Origin: Fasciolopsis buskii
Taxonomy: Eukaryota > Platyhelminthes > Trematoda > Plagiorchiida > Fasciolidae
Direction of reading: 5' to 3'
NCBI GenBank assembly: GCA_008360955.1
Contig: LUCM01007726.1
Location: 1-64,000 of the forward strand
Length of the DNA stretch: 64,000 nt
The notes under the pieces were generated by a model. The model was not told where the DNA came from. It did no database searches and saw nothing but the letters and a program-made list of their open reading frames with translations. Shown piece by piece: positions 20,965-34,800 of the stretch; the stretch's first letter is position 1, and each line of letters begins with the position of its first letter. Made by a program: the position numbers and the translations under genes.

Positions 20965-23900
20965 TTAAATTCCCCGCTTAGCAGCCCTCTGTTGGCCACG
21001 GCCCCCCTCTTGAGAAATGAGGTGCATTGTTATTTCACTAATAAAGAAAGTAAAAGATTATGGATTAAAGATTAACCAGATGGACCAACCGTTTGGTGCT
21101 CTTGTTTACGCCGGGTTTGAAACTGCCTCGTTCGGCTCGTTGCCACACCTGACCTAGTGAGACCCTATTTGGTTCTCTACCACTGCTAGTTCCAGGGTCA
21201 AGTCTGCCTGACTCTCCCGTGTATTGGACCATAATGGCTGTGGGGTATGTACCTCCCACTGCACTCGTGCATCAAACGTCATGAAAAAGGGAAATCTTTC
21301 TACCTGTAAATCACTAATTCTTCTGAATGCCAGTTATTTGCCTTAGGCTCATGTGAACGCATTTTAATGCCTAGTGGAGGACGAGAAGCCACCAAAACTT
21401 TTACCAGTGTTGACCAACTCTTAGCCACTACGTACCATTGGAGGAAAAACTGTCAGTTTTCATGCTATATTGTTGCAGTTTCACGTAGGTTGTCCTATAC
21501 CGAGTAGGCGCATACAACATTATTTGATTCCAGGAAATTTAACTGCAGCCTTTTACCAAAGTGAATGTGACGATTTAGACGGGGTTGTCTCAAAAGCGAT
21601 CCCACATAGTGATATCTTAAAAGGATGCGACCAGTTATGAAACACTTGTCCGCATTGTGCAAATTAGGGGCTATGGTGGGATTGAGTTTGAAATCGGCGA
21701 ATCTCATTATTAGAAGGTAGTAGACTGGTTAATCGGGCTGTTTGATTCGACAATCTTCAAACATAGGCTTTTGACACGAATGTACTATCACAATAACCTT
21801 GCACAATTTAGGATTAGAAGATTACGAAGCATTGTCACCTGAAGTAATTTTACCGGCCGCAGAAACCATCGGTCCCCTGTGTAACTGCACCAGAAAGGAC
21901 GGTGAAGTATGAATCGTCATAATTGATTAAGTGATGTATCCCTTTTGTGTCTGTTCCTTTAGATTTACCTTCGAATCCGTGAATGAAATATAATCATCCG
22001 TTCAGGACCTTCTTCGTAGAAGATGGTATTTTATTCGGTGGTTTGCACTCATAAACTGCCCATAATTCGAAAAATGGAAACGATGCAAAATGCATGATCA
22101 CTGATCTTCAAAATTGTTGAGCATTTTCCTTTTATGACAACTGTTTCGGCCGGTCAAGACCACCAAAATAATATTTTGAAAGCTATTCCAAACTTCGCCT
22201 TAGTGAATCAATGGGTTTACGTTTAATGAAGGCTGATTTTATCCCTTGACGGATCACGTGGTTGTTGGTGACCCCAAACTCAGTTCTACTTGTCAAACAA
22301 TTTCCTCCACCTGCTCGAAGAGCACAAAAGTTTCTTAAGTTTCTCCCATTCACTTGGCCGGAAAACATGAAAAAATCAACAAGAATCAATTGAATGTTAA
22401 TAGTGACGAGTTTTGATTCTCTCACGGCAAAGTCGTATTCGCACTCAGTCGAACTGCTCACAATCCTTTGGTGCAAGGAGATAGTTGCGATCGATGGCCC
22501 TAGGTCATGCTGGTTTTGTGCGCTTTGTCGTGTAATGCTTGTTGCGTTGGCTGACCAAAGCACGTCATGTACTTTTCACACTCAAAATTGTCAGCTTTCG
22601 CTTCTAGGTCGGCGCGACATGGAAGACCCCTCACCCTTGCATGCACGTCTGTATGGGCCTGCGTTGTATCATCGCATGGGAAGCGTGGCTGATTTAAACG
22701 ACATAAAATGCATCACAAACTGGTTTATCTCCAGTTTGAAATCTTTTGGGCAAAATTGTTTCTACTTGGATGGAACACCCTCTTTGTCACATTGGTTCGT
22801 TTGTTCGATTTCGAATTTCAAACAGTTCAATGTGAAATATGGTCGAACGTAGCTACTAATTCGTCCTACGTCTTCAGATGCATTTAAAGTCGCCTTGTTG
22901 GTGCTTTTCGTTCAGAGGTTGTTATTTTCAGCTGCCATGATTTCTTCGTTGCTTTATTATCATGAGAAAAAAATACGTATCATTCAGACTGACTGGTGAA
23001 TTTAAAGTTTTTTAAGATCAAAATCAGCTACTAAATGTAATGTGAATGTTTGACGATCCGCTTCGAGCGTGCCTGGCTAGGATGTCCGACGCAATCGTTC
23101 ACGTTGGGTTGACACCCCAGTTTGAGCATGGCGGATTTGCACTGCTGATGACTTCTAGTTACGACAGAACAGCCGCATAGTGATTCCATGGTTTTTAATT
23201 ACGCGTAAACGATGCATAAAGGATCACTCGAAAAAACGAACTGCTCATACTGGGTTTTCGAACGAGAAAACAGTGAACGGCAGCGGACGTGCTGCGTTGT
23301 GAGGGATAACATAATTGACCGTGTTTGGCATTTAAACCGCTGAGCTTGATGTCGGCTTATCAGCGAACGTCACAATCAAATATATCCGGTATTTCATATC
23401 TCAGTTTTTTTGTTCTCGATTTGCTCGGCATCCTCAGGAATTATTTTAAACCCGGCATCTAAATTGAATGATGTTCTTCCACAGGGTTTTGTTGACCTCT
23501 CCAGATGTATTTTGTGCAGATGCATGATGTTCAGTCATCTGCTTGATCTACATTGAGTTTTCGGAATAAAAGTGTTTACTCACTCGATTTATGTTGCAAC
23601 TTTGTGATTCAGGTGTGCCTATCCAAAAATGTCAGATCAATATAGAAGATCACGGTCTCCATGCGCAGCCATTAGTTCAGTCACACTGGTTGTTCGTGTA
23701 AAGTACATAACGAATCAATTAACGGCGAATGATAGCGATGACGTCGCGTATCTTCCGATGCAGCTGTGATGGCCTTGCCATTTTCACTCTGAATGCTGGG
23801 TAATTTAAGCGAGTAGATGTCAGGTGGATTCAAGCTATTTTGTTTATGGTTACTTTTTATGACACTTTACGTACATGTGTTTCTAGATTCAGTTATTTAA

Positions 23901-24917
23901 ATAATCTCACAACAGACACACACGTCGCAGAAAAAGACCTCTTTTGTCACGACAGACTTTACCAAGTAAAACAGTCGGAAGATAAATATCAGTTAGATAT
24001 GGATGAGTAGGTTATGTTGATCGATTTTCATAGCGAAACACCTGACGACGCTTTCGTGGGAATAAAACGAACAACATCCTCAACTCTCATTGTCAGCATT
24101 GCTTGTTAGTAACAATTAAGCCTAGGAGTCATGCCATCGGGCGATGGATGAGCTGATCAGACTCATCGCTCACTAAGACCACCATTGTTGACTCGCCAGA
24201 CCGAGTGCAAGGATTGCGAACGAGGACGAAGGCCGGATATGAAGTATAGTGTTTGTGACTAAATATTCGACAATTTATTTCTGAGAAAATCAACAGAGTT
24301 GACACGAAAGTGACATCGGAATCCGTGAGTGTCAAAAAGTAGGAACAATGTTTACGGTGATACCATTAGGGTACACATAACCGGAAACACTCTATACGCA
24401 TGTCTTAGGAGCATCATTGTCCTTATCACAAAGAATAAGCAAAATAAGTTAGAGCGTTCGAGACCAGTTTGGCATGATCAATCATTTTGGTCTCTTAGTT
24501 GAATCAGTCAGATATAACCTAATTCAGATAAGACTATGGGTTTCGGTTGTTCCCTCAGTTATTTCGTTCCCGACAGTTTTATGATCCGTCGGTTTCACAG
24601 AAGTTTCTGCTATACTTATTGAGAAACCATGTCTTAAACAGAAAATTGTCTAGAGTGAAACTGACGTAGTTTGAGTAATTTGTTCATTTTCTAACAATGT
24701 GTTGAAAGCCTTTTTCCACTTCTAAACGTTCAAAAGGTAATGAGGTGCCGAGGAGAGCTCTGGTAGCCATACCTAGTGCGTTAACAAAAATCAATTACCA
24801 TTCTTCTAAAATTAAATCAATATGATCAAAGACTAGATGAAGTAATTGCTGGTCTCTAAGAGAAACGCAATTTTATGGCTTGTATTACGCCAAGTACACT
24901 CCGCTGCAAATTGTTCC
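20965..24917. other. No recognised feature
   Basis: At 22183-22563 (minus) and 22394-22852 (plus) long frames of 126 and 152 codons overlap on opposite strands. Neither resembles a known family or has clear splice sites that I can pair, so I do not call a gene. Confidence 0.4.
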
Positions 24918-27759
24918 GACTAGCCATCGATTGTCATTAATCGGTTACCACCTGTAATGCCGACATAAGGTTCGTACCCGCTCTAGTGTGGCCTAATCAA
25001 ATTGTCTTGAGAAAATTTCCTGCAACCGTTGTTTTGAGAAACTCGTCAGGTACTAGCTCTTCCAGTCCCCACCCGAAAATCATCAGCGATCAACGATTTG
25101 ATTCCCCAGTGGATTTGATACTACCCAGTTGCCCGAATCAAGGTTTGGGAACGGGCACTCTTGTCTGTTAATCGATTATAGAGGCAATGCACTTAGAATA
25201 GCTGCGAGAATCCAAATTATTTGTCCTTCTCGTTGGCATATCTCACTGGAAAAGATGATTCAGGTTGAAACACTAAAATCTCTTAATGCTTGCACTTTAA
25301 CTTCGAACGGGAAGCTGGATTCAGAACAAACGTTTCAAGTCGGGCTCTCCAGTAATCTCATGTTCTATGTCGACCGAAAAAGGATAACTGTTGATCACGT
25401 TGAGCTTTATTTAATGTGAACAGGGCGATAGACTTGTGGATGGGGGAAAATCATTTCAGATGATGCATAAACAAAAATTAATCACTGGAATGATTTGGAA
25501 ATATCGGTAGGTATTTGAATTGGCGAATGAGTGTTTGGAGAAAGGCACGAAATTAGGGCTTTTACCCCTCCAACCGTCCTGTGAACTCAACGCTTATTCG
25601 TCCAAAAGCTGGAAATCTTTGACCTCTCAGTGATGACTTGAAGCTCCGTACAGACTTAGTATTCCGACAATATACAGCGGTTATCCGCAAGTCCCATGTA
25701 AACAGAGGTATGCTATTGGCATGTGGTATCAGGTTTATCTACTGACCAAAGCACAGTCCTGTTCCTAACTCTTCTACGGAGCTTTTGGAAGTTCCTGTTT
25801 GCCGGTAGTAAAGAATTGCATAGCTTGTGCATCGACTGTTGAATACATGATCTAATTGAAACGAGAAGAGACAAACGGTAGTGATGATGTGATACGGATT
25901 TCCGCACCAGACGCTGTGAGATCGTATCAGGGTCTCTGGGTGAAGTGACCAGCACGTTATCACGGCTGTTTCTTTAGACTATGGGCGTTGAAGTTGGCAA
26001 CTCTGCCATCAATAAATGCTATACATTTTTGCTTCATTCGGCTTTAGTACAGTATATTTGAACAAGAAACGAAAACTTCTTTTTGGATGGGTCATGTCAT
26101 TACGTGATATATGTGGAATTCATGGAACAAAGGTGCCATTTGGTGGATCCGTCCTTCCACTTTACGGAGACCATCAGACGTTGTGTATCTAACCAACCAC
26201 ACGTCCTTTGGTATTGTGGCAAGAAATTCATTAGCACGGCTGTTTGTTTATGGATCGGTGTAGTTCTTAAATATGTAGAACCTCTATGTATTATTGACCG
26301 TACTGCGATCAATATTTCCACCCCTTGAAGTTTGAAAAGGCCTGTTACTCGATTGTTTTAGATTCTTTTTTCTTTTCAACTTTGCCACTGAGGCTGTTTT
26401 ACGGATACTTTGAGCAACAAGACATTGATACAGCTTTACCCATCGAAGATGTACTTAAGGCCAGATACATTTGAGAATGACGATCGTTGAGTTATTTACG
26501 GACCTTGATTGGTTGGTAGATCCGGGATTAGAAATTCTTTCCTTTTTCAAAATGACAGATGCTGAGTCCACTTAACCGTCGCTAAGATTTATTTGGCTTG
26601 ATGCCAACGGAGTAATCTTTATTGAGCGACACCGAATCCCGTTCAAAAATTAAATATAGGCAACTGATCGGGGCCTAAGCATCAGGCGTTCCGTTTCTTC
26701 GTAGTTAGGCCTTTCACTTTGTTGAATGTTGCTCTTCATCTATATATCTGAATAATTTTATTGATGCAGTCACACATCTACCCAGGTAACGCGTCTGCGC
26801 TTCCACCTATTCCAAGCTACATCATCAGATGCATCAAAAGGAGGACACAATGATGAAACTTGGCTGAACTCCCTTAAGTTTCAAATAATGCTGCTATTTT
26901 TTCTATTTTATATTGAGTTTGAATGGCTTTTACAGGCACAACAAAAACATTGCATGCGAAGGCGCAGTTCATATGTAGTGAACTGTTCGATTCTTTCCTA
27001 GTGCATGATGTTCAGACAGTGGCGCTATACGTAACGCCCTTCGGCGCATGGCGATTATGACCACACGTTATACTGGTTATGTCTGTCTTGCGTGACGAGC
27101 CAGCACGTGCGGCGTCTACCGACAGACTAATGATGATCACTTTTCCACATTCAATAAAGTCACACTTAACCCTATCGTGCACACTTCATATTCGCGATAT
27201 TTTAGTGCTTTATATCTGTATTTCTTGTTGGATGATTGTTATTATCACTTATTGTGTCAACGTTAACTCTGAACTTCTCTCTCGTCATCTAACTAATGAA
27301 TAATTGAATGAAAACAAACGTGAGGTGGATTGCAGAAATATTTGAGGCAAGTCGCAAGTGCTACTGTTTACATTTCATCTAATCTGTTTATGTCTACTAT
27401 ATTCATCCAAGTATTAGTCACTAAATAAATTATCTATATCGGTTGGCCGAATGTCATTTCAATGCCGCAGGTTCAACGGCTATGCTCGACTTTGACTAGC
27501 TTAGTTCTCCAAAAGTGACCGTCTGTTATTGGAAAAACCATAGGAAACCATGCTGAACAGGAAGTATTGTCGCTCAGAAAAGCATTTACGGCTGACAAGG
27601 AAACAAATAAAAAACTTTCAGATGGGATCGCCTTCAGTTTTTATTTGACAAAGCGCTCGACAAACTGCCTCCACCACTTTAGTAATTCACATTTATTCAG
27701 TGTTATCCTGCTCAATTGTGTGAGTCTGTCGTTTTTGCACAAATGTTACTATGCTTTTA

Positions 27760-27792
27760 GGGACTGACTGACCGACTGAGTGACTCACAGAC
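27760..27792 (+). repeat. Short degenerate GACT/GACC repeat
   Basis: GGGACTGACTGACCGACTGAGTGACTC holds several 4-base units. The copy near 34855 is altered by inserted bases. Confidence 0.6.
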
Positions 27793-30700
27793 TAGGTACG
27801 TTGTTTCCATTGTTCGAATACTGCGACGTTAACTCGTAGCATAAAGTTAATTCATTAATTTTTCTCCGCTTCATATTTCTGGAGTGCTTTTCGCGGTAGT
27901 TCCTCACTTCAGTTTATTTTGTGTTTATTTGGACGTTGGGACGAATGATCTTGGATAAGACTGCCACTGAGATGGGTCCTGTGAATTTGAATGCTCCTTA
28001 TGGAGGAGTGGAAAACTAGGTCGCGAGCTTTGAAATAAGGCATTTAAACTAATATGCCTTTGGCAACGCCCCATTAGAAACGATGCTCACGCCCTAGTGG
28101 AAACGTGCGTTTTCCACCCAATCTGATCCGCTCATCATAAACTAAGTTAAAACCACACATTCGGCTACATTTATCGTCATGAGAGGAAGGGAACTCAATA
28201 ACGTTGTTGATTCGGAAGAGCTGTCTATGCGTGAAAGCATACCCTTATTTGCGGACGCAGTCTACCAAATGGTTCTCAGCTGACAAATCATTTTTAGGGC
28301 CGTCTAATTCCAAGAATCAGACTATCTGGTTCACGGTGGAATTTATCAACTAAACTGGCCAAGATTTTTAGGACATACGGAACATTTGTGAACAGTTCCA
28401 AGACATGCCAACTGTCATGGTTGTTTATGCAACGGTGTCCAAAACCTGAGGTGAAAAATGCAAAGAAAACCTGGAGACGCTAAACTGCCTGTTCACTGTC
28501 GAAATCGCATACCAAAAGAACAACAATCGATTCATAAACATGCTAAACTTGGGAAAAGCAGTTTGTTTGATCAGTTCCATTCATGCCTTTTGCACCAAAA
28601 TAGAGTAACTAGGTGATTTGCCTCTGGCAAAGTCAGTCACGCAAAAACTGATTGTATGTGTAAACCAGTTTAAGAACTAATGTTTCCTTCAATGTCGAAG
28701 ACTACTTCGAGTGAAATTAGTTTCTCCGCACTTTAACCACCTATTTTATCACAAAATAATTCGGTAGCCTCACAGGCGCCAGGTTTACCCTTGGAGTCAC
28801 AAGCACTACTATTGGTGAAGCAGGCATTACGGGTCACATTGGTTCCCTCACTTACATGCCTAGATCCTTTCTGTATATCGTCCTGATCAACATTACTCAT
28901 CAGCTTATCACAGGACATGCAATCTCACTTTCTATGTTTTAGAATATTCGAAGATCATGTACCGCGTCTTGGATCTAGATTTTAAACCTTCAGTCCTAGG
29001 TTTGAGTTTCTTCCTCAGTCTTAAACTAATGTTTCACAGTACGAATTTCGCATTACTGTTCCAACTTGCACCGAACCATTTCAGTATGTTCCAGTTTGTC
29101 CTTTAGGATGCAGCTTTATGCATTCTAGTTTGGATTATCTGGTGAACCAGTAATTCTGAAATGCCAAATGACTTCATTTACTTTGCGGGAGTTCGTTCGT
29201 CAAAACTTCAACTGTCGTGCCACAGTCGGATCATCATTCATGTGGAGTAGACGAACTGATGCGTACTCATTACTACTCTGTTGGAGGCGATTGCGAATTT
29301 GCATTGGTTGTCGGCTGAATTAGAACAATACTTACGCAGTTAGGCATGTGCAATTGAGAAGCATCAGTATGCGTTTTATAACCCGGACACTTGGGGAGGG
29401 GGGGTGTCGACTAAATTCACCCCGTGCACTGGTGGTTGAAAACTAATGAACGAAGAATCCGGCTGGTCATCCGCCCATTTTTAATGAGTCGCTTAACCAT
29501 AATGCGCACAAGATTAAACAGTTGCACCAATTCTCATTTCCATTCGATCAATGCATGAATTATTTCGTCAGTGATCGGTGAAATCATTGATTCAGCCTAA
29601 TTTTCCCCTTGATCCAAGTAATTATTCTGTGTGCAAAAATTTCCCATCCGCGAATAAACTGATATTGTTGGACCTTTCATTTTATGCCCTAATCCTTCAT
29701 CCCCTCTCATTATAACACCACTGCCAAGCAAAATACATAAATTCCGTTCTCTTCAAGGTGGTACTGTTTTTGTTTTGTTTTCGACATACTTCAGTAATCC
29801 GGATTCCTATTTAGCATTCTGTCAAATTCTTCTGCTGAGTTCTTTTCTGATAAACAGATTTGGTACTCTTTTTTGTTGCGTATTGTCTGATGGTACCAAA
29901 CCATTCTATCCGAGAGATCATTGAAACCTTTTGCTGATGAGTCATCGACCGGTAAATTTGTTATTCTTGAACAATGCTAAAGGCCAGTGTTTCACATTTT
30001 AAGAAGGATCACAAAATCTCAGAAATAGTTTCCACAAACTTAAAGTGGAACTTTAGTAGCTTAAGTGGCGATGAAAGGGTTAGATAAATATTCATGTATT
30101 CAGAGGTTCACTACTGTTGCTCCTCCCGGTGCACCAAGTTTAGTTTCTCATCAAAATCTCTTGCTAGACAAGTGGCAAGCTACGGATGTTAAGATGAGAT
30201 ACGGCTCTCAGAGAATACAAAGTTTACACCGTACATTTTATTATTAAACTCGGTAAACATGCTGACATCGTATCAAGACATTAGTGCTTTGAAAGTGTTG
30301 TTGTGGGTACAAAAATTATTTCGCACCAGTTATTCCAGCTTGACATCGAGCATTAGATTCACATGAAAAAGGATGACTTCCGAATTCTGGTACTGTGTTT
30401 CGCCTCACCGTAAGTATAGTACTTCAACCGATGTTTCTTTCAACTATATTAGGTGATCTACGTTTTGGTCGATTGAGTATCGTAAAGTGAAGCTTTTTTC
30501 GTTCCTTTCTTAGTAGTGGACGGAGCTACAGGAAGATATTGTAGCCACTACCAAGAACTGCGAGCTTTGCCTGTGCAAGAAACATTCCAGTGAAAAAATG
30601 TCTGTCATGACCGGTTTCTCGTGAAGCATGGCAACATATTCATCTTTATCGCTATGGACAGCTATTTGGTGTAAACCTAGCACTCGAACCTACTGACGGA

Positions 30701-31264
30701 GTTCCACGGTGTCTGAAAGTCCATCGGAAAATTTACCCCGTAAAAACAATCACCGCAACTGCAATCAAGAAATACCGCCGATAGAGAATGCTGTTTCGAT
30801 CATCTAGAAGTAAAATCACGCGAATCACTGAATTTCGGTGAAAAATAAATGTAAAGGGCAAACTTGTGAAAAGGTGTACATGATAATCCGTCCCCGAATT
30901 CAAGGGGAAATTACATAAATTTGTTCACCCAAAAATCGTTACGACATGGAAAATTCACCCATGGTGATTACAATTTATCTGTTATCGCTGAAGATTACGG
31001 CCATGATTTAGACACATGCAAATGGACGGCATAACGAGAGGATAATATAGAAGAATTGGTACAATTTAATCAATAATATCAGCGGATTACAACCAATCAG
31101 AACTCAACGAGCCCCGGATGAACCGCTTCCAAATTGGTCTTGAAAACGAATGAGATCTTAAATACATGCATTTGATCAGTTATTTGCAACTCCAAGCTCT
31201 TATCGCCTGGATATTCTGCGCAAGACATCTGCAATTACGACGAGATCAGGGAGGCACAGGAAAT

Positions 31265-31868
31265 AGTGCAATCTATTGCTTAATGTTTTCTGGCAGTGTT
31301 TAGGTTACTCGTGAGTAGATCACCTCAGATTACACCAAACTAAATGTAGAATTTGTAGTTTGCAGCAGCTATGAATATCCTAAATAGCTTTGCTTAGCTA
31401 TTCTACAGGATGCATATTAAAAGGGAGTATTCAGTGTTTGACTTGTTTTGCAGTGGATCAGATCACATTTATTATCAACGAACGCTCACTCTCAGTGCGT
31501 GCGTTCGTTCGGGCGCTGCATCGACAACGTAGACCGGAAAGCAAGTTGTGATAAACTCACTGTCTTGTAACATCACGGCTGTTATTCATCTGTCAACAGC
31601 GATATGTGTTCGTTTACTATGCACAGACGAACAGTGCTAGCACGCACGCTAATCAGTTGGATATGGGGATCCCGCAGCTCAACTGGTTAGTCTTTGGTCT
31701 TTGTGTGTTATCATCGTTCAACTGTTCCATACAATGCGTGGGAAAGCAATGGATAGTCTGAAATTATTGGAATAAGGCATGTCCCGATTCTTGAGATTTG
31801 GCTCTGGACTAAGTCAGAAATCAATCGGCTGTTTTAACGGCTTACCACGCCATCCGTTAGCGTCAGAG
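31265..31868 (+). repeat. Left arm of 604-bp inverted repeat
   Basis: The reverse complement of this stretch is 39408-40011. Coordinates pair with a constant sum (71276), so there is no insertion or deletion in 604 bases, and I find only a few substitutions, such as ATGGCGTGG versus ATAGCGTGG. The arm's outer end coincides with the point where the noisy direct-repeat copy begins. Confidence 0.95.
31477..31509. repeat. Strong hairpin in repeat arm
   Basis: AACGAACGC (31477-31485) pairs perfectly with GCGTTCGTT (31501-31509), and a further inner CACT/AGTG pairing surrounds a CTC loop. The same hairpin is present in the inverted arm at 39767-39799. Confidence 0.8.
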
Positions 31869-31876
31869 GAGAGGAT

Positions 31877-34800
31877 CGACTAGTCCATCGATTGTCCATC
31901 TAATAGGTTATCCATACTTCTGTTATCGCCTGCAATATTTCAGGTTCGTCATACAGCTCATGTGTGAGCTCTTGACATACCAAATTGTCCTGACGAAAAT
32001 ACATTTCCCTTGTGCAACCCATTGTTTGTTGCGAGAATCCGTCGGCTAGCCTTAGCTGCTTCTCTGCAGTTCCCACCTCGAAAATCTAAGCGATCAACGA
32101 TTTTGAATTCCCACAGTGGATTTGATACTACCCAGTTGCGAATAAAGGTTTGGGAACGGCACTCTTGTCTGTTAATCGAAATTATAGAGGCATGCACTTT
32201 GAATAGCTGCGAGAATCCAAATTTTTTCCTCTACTCGTTGGCATATCTCACCCTGGAAAAGATGATATCAAGGTTGACACACTAAAATTCTTAATGCTTG
32301 CACTTTAAACTTCGAACGGGAAGCGGATTCAGAACAAACGTTTCAAGTCGGGCTTCCAGTAATCTTCATGTTCTATGTCGACCGAATAAGGATAACTGTT
32401 GATCAGTTTGAGCTTTTATTTAATGTGATCAGGGCGAGTAGACTTGTGGATGGGGGAAATCATTTCAGATGATGCATAAACAAATTAAATACTACTGGAA
32501 TGATTTGGAAATATCGTAGCTATATTGAATTGGGAAATAGTGTTTGGAGAAAGCGACGAAATTAAGGGCTTTTACCCTCCAACCGTCTGTGAACTCAACG
32601 GCGTTATATCGTGCCAAAGCCTGGATAATCTTTTGACCTTCAGTTGATGATTGAAGCTCCCGTACAGACTTTCAGTATTGCGCAATATACAAGCGGTTTC
32701 GCGAAGTTCCGATGAAACAAGGTATGCTATTGGCATGTGGTCTCAGGTTTATCTACTGACCAATGCCACAGTCCTGTTCTAACTCTTGCTACGGAGCTTT
32801 GGAAGTTCCTGTTTGCCGGATAAGTGAAAGAATTGCATAGTTGTGCAATCGACTGTTTGATACATGATCTAATTGAAACGAGAATAAGAAGACAAAACGC
32901 GTAGTGATAATGTGGATACGGATTTCCGGCACCAGACCGCTGTGAATCGTATAGGGTCTCTGGGTGAAGTGGACCACACGTTATACGGCTGTTTTCTTTA
33001 GACTATGGGTCGTTGAAAGTTGGCCTTAACTCGCCATTAAATAAATGCTAATCATTTTTGCTTCATTCGGCTTTAGTACAGTATATTTGGAACAAGGAAA
33101 CGAAAACCTTCTTTTTGGATGGGTTCGTGTCATTAAGTGATATTTGTATGGAATTCATGGAACAAAGGTGGCCATTGTGGGTGGATCCGTCCTTCCACTT
33201 AGACGGTAGACCAATCTAGACGTTGTGTATCGTAACCACCCACGTCTTTCGGTATTGTGGCAACGAAATTCATATTGCGTTGTTCGGCTTGTTTGTGTTA
33301 TGGATCGGTGTATGTTCTTAAATATGTGAGAATCTATGTATTATTTGTATCGTTGCTAGCACTTGCATTTGGGCGATCAATATTTCCCGCTTGAAGTATT
33401 GAAAAAGGCCTGTTACTAGATTGTTTTATCTTTTTTCCTTTCTCAAACTTTGGCACTGAGGCTGTTTTACGGATACGTTTAGCAACAAGATATTGATACA
33501 GCTTTATCACATCGAAGAATGTAGAACTTAAGGCCTTATAACATTTGAGAATGACGATCGTTGAGTTTATTCTACGGAACTTGAATTGGTTGTAGATCCG
33601 GGATTAGAAATTCTTTCCTTTTTCAAAAATGACAGTGCTGAGTCACTTAAGCGTCGCTAAGATATTTAATTTGGTTGACTGACAACGAGTAATCTTTAAT
33701 TGGAGCGAAACACGAATACCCGTTTCAAAGAATTAAATATAGCAACTGATCGAGGCCTAAGCCATCAGGCGTTTCCGTTTCTTCGTAGTTAGGCACTTTC
33801 ACTTTGTCGACGAATTTGCTCTTTCATCTAATATCTGAATAATTTTATTGATTGACAAAGTCAAACATAACCCAGGTATCGCCTTGCCTTCACCTATCTC
33901 AAGCTACATCATCAATGCATCACCAAAGGAGAACATGAATGAAACTTGGCTGAATCCCTAAGTTCCAAATAATGCTGCTATTTTTTTCTATTTTTATGAG
34001 ATTTGAATGGCTTTTCAGGCACAACAAAAACATTGCTGCGAAGGCGCAGTTCATATGTAGTGAACTGTTTCGATTACTTTCTAGTGCTGTGGTTAGACAG
34101 TGCGCTATAAGTAACGCCCTTCGGGCATGGCGATTATGTTACCTTAACGTTATACGGTTATGTCTGTCTTGCGTGACGTAGCCAGCACGTGCGGCGTGGT
34201 CTACCGGGACGACTAATCGATGAATCACTTTTCAACATTCAATAAGGTCACAGCTTAACCTATCGTGCACCTTCATAATTCGCGATATTTTAGTGCTTTA
34301 TTCTGTATTTCTTGTTGGTGATTGTTATTATCAACTTATTGGTGTCAAGTTTAACTCTGAACTTCTCTCTACGTGCATCTACTAATGAATATTGAATGAA
34401 ACAAACGTGGAGGTAGTTGCAGAAATTATTTGAGGCAAGTTGACAGTGCTACTGTTTACATATATCTAATCTTTGTTTAAGTCTTACTATAATTATCCAA
34501 GTATTAGTCACTAAATACATTATCTATATTGTTGGCGAATTCATTTCAATGCGCAGTTAAGCGGCTATGCCTGACTTTGACTAGCTTAGTTCCCAAAAGT
34601 GACCGTCTGTTTGGAAAAACCAATTGATAGAACTGCTGTAACGAGGAAGTATTTGTCGCTCCAGAAAGCATTTACGGCTGACAAGGAAACAAATAAAAAC
34701 TTTAGAAATGGGATGCCTTAGCTTTTTTATTTGACAAGCGCTCGACAAACTGCCTCCACCACTTTCGTAATTCCCCGATTTTATTACAATGTTATCCTGC

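Larger units (their letters stand above)
24918..31722 (+). repeat. 7-kb direct repeat, left copy
   Basis: This segment is repeated at 31877-39016 in the same orientation. Matching anchors occur throughout, for example CAAATTGTC near 24998, TTGTCGCTC at 27567, ATGAAAGGG near 30071 and AATAGCTTTGCTT at 31383. The left edge is near GACTAG..CCATCGATTGTC and the right edge at GTTCAACTG. The copy reads as ordinary genomic sequence. A few short open frames (25129-25419, 26083-26328, 27567-27767) are open here but broken in the right copy. I recognise no protein in it. Confidence 0.9.

Noticed and set aside
22183..22852. Overlapping opposite-strand frames of 126 and 152 codons
   Set aside because: Both strands are open at once, no homology is recognised, and no pair of splice sites fits.
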